29,081 nt of DNA, taken from the NCBI GenBank assembly GCA_030745285.1, contig JASLOV010000144.1, positions 1 through 29,081 on the forward strand. Direction: 5' to 3'. Below the pieces are notes generated by a model. That model had not been told where the DNA came from. It saw only the letters and a list, made by a program, of their open reading frames with translations, and made no database searches. The translations under genes and the position numbers were made by a program. Positions 25,363-29,081 of the stretch are shown piece by piece (position 1 is the stretch's first letter; every line of letters starts with the position of its first letter). This DNA is from Dehalococcoidia bacterium. GTDB taxonomy: Bacteria; Chloroflexota; Dehalococcoidia; UBA2979.

Positions 25363-26301
25363 TCAGTTCCCCCGTGCGGCGAGCTGCTCTTCGGGCGCCA
25401 GCGAAGCGACGGCGATGCCGCGCATTGCGCTGCCGAGGCCACGTGAGACCTCGACGAGCGCATTGGCGTCGCCGAAGTTCGTCACCGCCTTGACGATCGC
25501 TGCCGCCATCTTCTCGGGCTCGTCGGACTTGAAGATGCCGGAGCCGACAAAGACCCCATCAGCGCCGAGCTGCATCATCAGCGCGGCGTCGGCGGGGCTG
25601 GCGACGCCGCCGGCGGAGAAGTTGACGACGGGGAGGCGTCCCAGCCGTTTCACCTCCTGCACGAGTGCGATCGGAGACTGGAGCTCCTTCGCGATATTGG
25701 CCACCTCATCGTCGGGGGCGCTCTGGACGTGGCGGATGCCGTCCCAGAGGGCGCGCATGTGGCGCACCGCTTCCACGATGTCGCCGGTGCCGGCTTCGCC
25801 CTTGGTGCGGATCATCGCCGCACCCTCGCTGATGCGGCGCAGCGCCTCGCCCAGGTCGCGGCAGCCGCAGACGAAGGGGACCCTGTATGCGTGCTTGTCG
25901 ATGTGGTGGCGCTCGTCGGCGGGCGTCAGCACCTCGGACTCATCGATGTAGTCGACGCCGGCCGCCTCGAGGATCTGGGCCTCGACGAAGTGGCCGATGC
26001 GGGCCTTGGCCATCACCGGGATGGAGACGCTGTCCATGATCTCTTCGATCATGGCGATGTCGCTCATGCGCGCGACGCCGCCGTCGGCGCGGATATCGGA
26101 AGGGACGCGTTCCAGCGCCATCACGGAGCAGGCGCCGGCTTCCTCGGCGATCCTGGCGTGATCGGCGTTCACGACATCCATGATCACGCCGCCCTTGAGC
26201 ATCTGGGCGAGCCCGGCCTTGACTGTCCACGTGGCAGTCTCAGCGCCGTCGCCGTTGACGGACGGGGTGCCGGTGGTCGGTTCGCCGGTGGTGCTGGTCA
26301 T
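25363..26301 (-). CDS. pdxS: Pyridoxal 5'-phosphate synthase lyase subunit
   Basis: 312 residues. Condenses ribose 5-phosphate, glyceraldehyde 3-phosphate and PdxT-derived ammonia into PLP. A constant offset of 18 residues from the well-studied B. subtilis numbering places the key residues: Asp42, Lys99 in MAKARIGH (the Lys81 equivalent) and Lys167 in RTKGEAGTG (the Lys149 equivalent). The LKGGVIMDVVNADHARIAEEAGA region is canonical. The extra 18 residues at the N-terminus are Thr/Gly-rich. ATG 26301 has GGGAGC a few bases upstream. It is the first gene of the five-gene minus-strand operon. Confidence 0.97.
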   Translation of the reverse strand: MTSTTGEPTTGTPSVNGDGAETATWTVKAGLAQMLKGGVIMDVVNADHARIAEEAGACSVMALERVPSDIRADGGVARMSDIAMIEEIMDSVSIPVMAKARIGHFVEAQILEAAGVDYIDESEVLTPADERHHIDKHAYRVPFVCGCRDLGEALRRISEGAAMIRTKGEAGTGDIVEAVRHMRALWDGIRHVQSAPDDEVANIAKELQSPIALVQEVKRLGRLPVVNFSAGGVASPADAALMMQLGADGVFVGSGIFKSDEPEKMAAAIVKAVTNFGDANALVEVSRGLGSAMRGIAVASLAPEEQLAARGN

Positions 26302-26352
26302 GGTGCTCCCGCGCTACTCATGGCTGCGCCGCATCCGCGCGACGCTACCCCA

Positions 26353-26358
26353 ATTGTA
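26353..26358 (-). promoter_or_regulatory. Candidate -10 box for the pdxS operon
   Basis: TACAAT on the minus strand (five of six matches to TATAAT), about 52 bases before ATG 26301. It lies in the divergent gap with the metallophosphoesterase gene. No clear -35. Confidence 0.4.
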
Positions 26359-26457
26359 TGCGATTCCCGGCGCTGGGACGTGGCGTCCGTGGCGGCCGCC
26401 ATGCGGCCCGTCTCTTGATCCGTGCGGCTCCCGCTGCCCGTTCCGCGCCTCGTGCGG

Positions 26458-26463
26458 TACGCT
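26458..26463 (+). promoter_or_regulatory. Candidate -10 box of a leaderless metallophosphoesterase transcript
   Basis: TACGCT followed by six bases and ATG 26470, with no Shine-Dalgarno. Same spacing as the boxes before thrB and the cluster 2 MoxR gene. Confidence 0.4.
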
Positions 26464-26469
26464 CCAGCC

Positions 26470-27075
26470 ATGCCTGACCAAAGTGCCGCTCAGAGTACCA
26501 CCGACGAAAAGAGCCCGTGGGTCGCGCACCACGAGTTCCATGGCGACATGCGCATTGGCCTCGTCTCCGACACGCACATCCCGGAGGCGCGCAAGACACT
26601 CTGGGACGAACTGTACGAGGTGTTCGACGGCGTCGACCTGATCCTCCACGCCGGTGACATGCACTCCGTGGTCGTGCTCGACTGGCTGGAGCGCGTCGCG
26701 CCGATTCTGGCGGTGCGCGGCAACGGCGACGACGGGTCGAGCGGCCGGCCGGTGGCCCCGCCGGACCCGCGGCTGGCGCACCAACAGGTGCTGGACGTGG
26801 ACGGGCTGACGATCGGCATGACGCACGACTTTCCTCATTACGAGCTGCCGGGGTCGAACTTTGACGAGCGCATGGAGCGCCTGTTTGAGCAGAACGTCGA
26901 CATCGTGGTGGCGGGCGACACCCACGTGCCCATCGTGACGGAGGCGCACGGGGTGTTGATCGTGAATTCCGGCTCGCCGACGTACCCGCGCAACCTCCAG
27001 ACTCAACTTGGGACCGTCGGGTTCATGGAAATCCGGGGCGGCAAGGTCGAAACGTGGATCGAGCAACTGCATTGA
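26470..27075 (+). CDS. YfcE/MJ0936-type metallophosphoesterase
   Basis: 201 residues. A calcineurin-like phosphoesterase fold with SDTH (Asp34, His36), HAGD (Asp63), RGNGDD (Asn85) and THD (His119). GDTH at 149-152 is where the family normally has GHTH. One expected metal ligand is thus Asp150 instead of His; His152 is kept. A 26-residue polar N-terminal extension precedes the usual MRIGLVSDTH start. ATG 26548 would remove it, but has no better ribosome site, while ATG 26470 has a TANNNT box six bases upstream. Probable phosphodiesterase or phosphatase; substrate unknown. It diverges from pdxS. Confidence 0.87.
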   Translation: MPDQSAAQSTTDEKSPWVAHHEFHGDMRIGLVSDTHIPEARKTLWDELYEVFDGVDLILHAGDMHSVVVLDWLERVAPILAVRGNGDDGSSGRPVAPPDPRLAHQQVLDVDGLTIGMTHDFPHYELPGSNFDERMERLFEQNVDIVVAGDTHVPIVTEAHGVLIVNSGSPTYPRNLQTQLGTVGFMEIRGGKVETWIEQLH

Positions 27076-27141
27076 GACGCCGGCCGGGCGCAGACAGGGA
27101 CGAAGGACCGGGGCGGCCCGCCGGGCGCGTCGAGGATAACG

Positions 27142-27321
27142 ATGAGCGTGCGGACAAGCGTGCGCCGCTCTAACCTCATCGTCGCGACGGCTTCGGCCAT
27201 AATCGGGTTCGTGGCCATCGCGTTGACGCTCGCGCAGGGCGGGGGCACCGTCGGGTACGTGCTCGGCGTCGTGCTGCTGGCGAACGGCTACGCCCGCTAC
27301 CGACTCGCGCAGCGAGAGTAG
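27142..27321 (+). CDS. Small two-helix membrane protein
   Basis: 59 residues starting MSVRTSVRRS. The N-terminus is basic, followed by two hydrophobic segments (about 12-30 and 37-50) joined by a Gly-rich turn (QGGGT). The end is basic (ARYRLAQRE). The positive residues at both ends predict a hairpin with N- and C-termini in the cytoplasm. GAGG at 27132-27135, six bases before the ATG, is a good Shine-Dalgarno. It lies 66 bp after the phosphoesterase gene and 54 bp before the UspA-TrkA-TrkA row. No family is recognised. High G/C at third positions and the ribosome site support a real gene. Confidence 0.7.
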   Translation: MSVRTSVRRSNLIVATASAIIGFVAIALTLAQGGGTVGYVLGVVLLANGYARYRLAQRE

Positions 27322-27375
27322 CGCCGGCGAAGCGTCCGCAGGCGAGGGGTCCGAAGGCGCCCGAGGGGGCCAGCC

Positions 27376-27858
27376 GTGGCGATCGATCCGCTCAAGGAAA
27401 TCACGCACTTCCTCGTCCCGGTGGACGGCACCGCAGCCGCCTATAACGCGCTTGCCGTGGTGTGCGACATGGCGAAGCGCACCCGTGCCGCCGTGTCAGC
27501 CGTCCACGTGATCGAGGTGCCGCGGGCGCTGCCCGTCGAGGCTGATCTGGCGCCAGAAGCGGCGCGTGGTGAAGAGATTCTCACACGAGCGGAACAGATC
27601 GCGGACGAGCATGACGTCCAGGTCGCGGGTGAGCTGCTGCAGGCGCGGGACGCCGGCCCGGCGCTGGTGGACGAAGCCTTCGACATTGGCGCAGGTGCGA
27701 TCGTGGTGGGGCTGGACTACCATCGTCGGCCGTACGGGAAGTTTGAGATCGGGCGCTTGCCCGAATACGTGCTCGCGAACGCACACTGCGAGGTCTGGGT
27801 GATCCGCTACGCATTCGACGAGGTCGTCGACGATCGCGGAGGCGGGCGCGTGTCGTGA
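27376..27858 (+). CDS. Universal stress protein (UspA-like) linked to TrkA genes
   Basis: 160 residues. The Usp alpha/beta fold is visible: HFLVPVDGTAAAYNALAVVCDMAK at the N-terminus, AVHVIEV at strand 2, and GAGAIVVGLD leading to YVLANAHCEVWVIR at the end. The ATP-binding signature G-x2-G-x9-G[S/T] is degenerate: Tyr stands where the second Gly should be, and GR replaces GS. It is therefore probably of the non-ATP-binding kind. The GTG start has GAGGG eight bases upstream. Its stop overlaps the next gene as GTGA. Usp proteins beside TrkA genes are common and may sense conditions for K+ transport. Confidence 0.85.
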   Translation: MAIDPLKEITHFLVPVDGTAAAYNALAVVCDMAKRTRAAVSAVHVIEVPRALPVEADLAPEAARGEEILTRAEQIADEHDVQVAGELLQARDAGPALVDEAFDIGAGAIVVGLDYHRRPYGKFEIGRLPEYVLANAHCEVWVIRYAFDEVVDDRGGGRVS

Positions 27859-28259
27859 GGGCCGTGATCATGGGCTGCGGCCGCGTCGGCTCCCAGGTGG
27901 CGATCCGGCTCTGCGAGGAAGGGCATGAGGTCGCCGTCATCGACCATGACCCGACGCAGTTCACCCGCTTCCTGCCTGCCAGCTTCACCGGCCAGCAACT
28001 GGCCGGGTCCGGTTCCGATCACCGCGTGCTGCTGGAGGCGGGGATCGAGCGTGCCGATGCCTTCATGGCGCTGACCCATGGCGACAATCGCAACGTGCTC
28101 GCGTCCCAGATCGCGAAGTACATCTATGGCGTCGACCGCATCGTCACCCGGCTTGCGGATCCGTTTCGCGCAGAGCTCTTCCAGCGGCTAGGGCTGACGA
28201 CGGTCAGCCCGACGAACATCGGCGCAGAGCTCGCGTACGACGCGTTGACGCGGGAGTAG
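27855..28259 (+). CDS. TrkA-type RCK_N protein, short form
   Basis: 134 residues consisting of an RCK_N (TrkA_N) domain alone. The nucleotide-binding loop is MGCGRVGSQVA near residues 6-16, with an acidic end VIDHDP on strand 2. The rest follows the TrkA_N pattern (LTHGDNRNVLASQIAK). It has no RCK_C domain, unlike the next gene. RCK proteins form rings that gate Trk/Ktr K+ transporters in response to nucleotides. The GTG start overlaps the Usp stop, and the next TrkA starts two bases past this stop. Confidence 0.88.
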   Translation: MRAVIMGCGRVGSQVAIRLCEEGHEVAVIDHDPTQFTRFLPASFTGQQLAGSGSDHRVLLEAGIERADAFMALTHGDNRNVLASQIAKYIYGVDRIVTRLADPFRAELFQRLGLTTVSPTNIGAELAYDALTRE

Positions 28260-28261
28260 CG

Positions 28262-28969
28262 ATGTACATCATCGTGATCGGCGCGGGCACGGTCGGCTAC
28301 GGGCTGGCGATCGAGCTGCTGAAGTTTCCAGACCATGAGGTCGTGCTGATCGAAGACGACCCGGAACGCGCGAATGAGCTGCGCGATGAACTGGGGGAGA
28401 TGGTGATCCAGGGCGACGGCACTGAGGTCGTCTTCCTCGAGGCCGCCGGCGCGGGGCGGGCGGACCTGGTGGTGTCGCTGACGCGCGACGATGCCCGCAA
28501 CCTCGTCGCCTGCCAGGTGGCGAAGCACTGGTTCCATGTCGACCGCACGATCGCCCGGGTGAGCGACCCGCGAAACGAGCGGCTGTTCAAGATCCTCGGC
28601 ATCGACGCGACGGTCTCAGCCGCCGCGGCGGCGCTGGCGCAGATCGAGACCACCCTGCCGGAGCACATCATCGTGCCGCTGATGCACCTGCAGGGATCCG
28701 GGCTGGAGATCGTCGATCTGCACGTGCTTGAGGGATCGACGGCCGACGGCACGGCGATCAAGGACCTGGCCCTGCCCTACCAGACGGTGTTCTCGCTCGT
28801 CGTCGGCATCGACGGTGCGCCCCGCGTCCCGACATCGGACACCGTGCTCCAGACGGGGGACGAGGTGATCGCGGTGATCGCCGAGGCGGCCGAGGAGCAA
28901 CTGCGCTCGCTCTTCGCCGGGCCGCTCGCGGAGATCGACGAGGCAGACGTCGGGGCGGACGGGGCCTGA
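28262..28969 (+). CDS. TrkA-type K+ transport regulator, RCK_N + RCK_C
   Basis: 235 residues. RCK_N: GAGTVGYGLA (7-16) binds NAD(H) or ATP/ADP, with Glu31/Asp32 at the end of strand 2. RCK_C: about 135-210, with LALPYQTVFSLVV and the diagnostic DTVLQTGDEVIAV. The last roughly 20 residues are acidic. It acts as a cytoplasmic gating subunit for a Trk/Ktr-type K+ channel or transporter, which is not encoded in the window. It probably assembles with the short RCK_N protein encoded just upstream. ATG 28262 lies two bases past that gene's stop. Confidence 0.92.
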   Translation: MYIIVIGAGTVGYGLAIELLKFPDHEVVLIEDDPERANELRDELGEMVIQGDGTEVVFLEAAGAGRADLVVSLTRDDARNLVACQVAKHWFHVDRTIARVSDPRNERLFKILGIDATVSAAAAALAQIETTLPEHIIVPLMHLQGSGLEIVDLHVLEGSTADGTAIKDLALPYQTVFSLVVGIDGAPRVPTSDTVLQTGDEVIAVIAEAAEEQLRSLFAGPLAEIDEADVGADGA

Positions 28970-28971
28970 CG

Positions 28972-29081
28972 GTGAGCGCCCGCCGGCTGGCGCACCTCGG
29001 CCCACGCGGGACCTATACGGAGGCTGCCGCGATCGCCCATGACCGGATGGCCGAGCTGGTGGCGACGCAAACCGTGCCCGA
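28972..29081 (+). CDS. pheA: Prephenate dehydratase, N-terminal fragment (cut by window end)
   Basis: The first 36 codons are in the window. LAHLGPRGTYTEAAA matches the N-terminal LGPxGTxxxxAA motif of prephenate dehydratase, which makes phenylpyruvate in phenylalanine synthesis. The GTG start is two bases past the TrkA stop. Identification rests on this motif alone. Confidence 0.75.
   Translation, partial: MSARRLAHLGPRGTYTEAAAIAHDRMAELVATQTVP

Overview
The window is a GC-rich bacterial chromosome segment, densely coded and with no tRNA, rRNA, CRISPR array or insertion sequence that I can see. Gene content and order suggest a member of the Chloroflexota, possibly a Dehalococcoidia- or Thermomicrobia-like lineage. 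The pointers are dnaJ-prmA, MoxR/DUF58/transglutaminase-like clusters, a Ycf45-type R3H ATPase beside tmk, pdxS-pdxT, and a UspA-TrkA-TrkA row. The assignment is an inference from gene content, not from a marker gene search. No stretch longer than about 300 bases lacks a gene.

Layout. Positions 1-1561 (+) hold the 3' end of dnaJ and complete prmA. A membrane-anchored M23 endopeptidase runs the other way (1650-2720, -). Positions 2991-13456 hold two MoxR-type gene clusters that converge. The + cluster is MoxR, DUF58 protein, transglutaminase-like membrane protein. The - cluster is MoxR, DUF58 protein, DUF4381/BatD-like protein, BatA-like VWA protein, and a VWA-TPR fusion. Their last genes overlap tail to tail by 36 bp. 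Genes inside each cluster mostly overlap or lie a few bases apart, which suggests co-transcription.

Positions 13679-19961 (-) hold dnaE (replicative polymerase), lysC and thrB (aspartate-family amino acid synthesis). Short spacers between them contain a dispersed repeat and a possible gene remnant. A thiolase is on + at 20143-21318 and ends in a clear hairpin-T terminator. Facing it is a tight - strand operon, pdxS-pdxT-double GNAT-R3H ATPase-tmk (26301 down to 21386). The right end (+) has a metallophosphoesterase, a 59-residue membrane protein, a UspA-like protein, two TrkA-type K+ channel regulators and the start of pheA.

Most unusual observations: a transglutaminase-like domain without its catalytic Cys and His; a BatB-BatC-like fusion with an internal lipobox; a 24-bp repeat present three times, only between genes; a short RCK_C-like remnant just past the dnaE stop; and three genes with a TANNNT box exactly six bases before the ATG and no Shine-Dalgarno, suggesting leaderless mRNAs.
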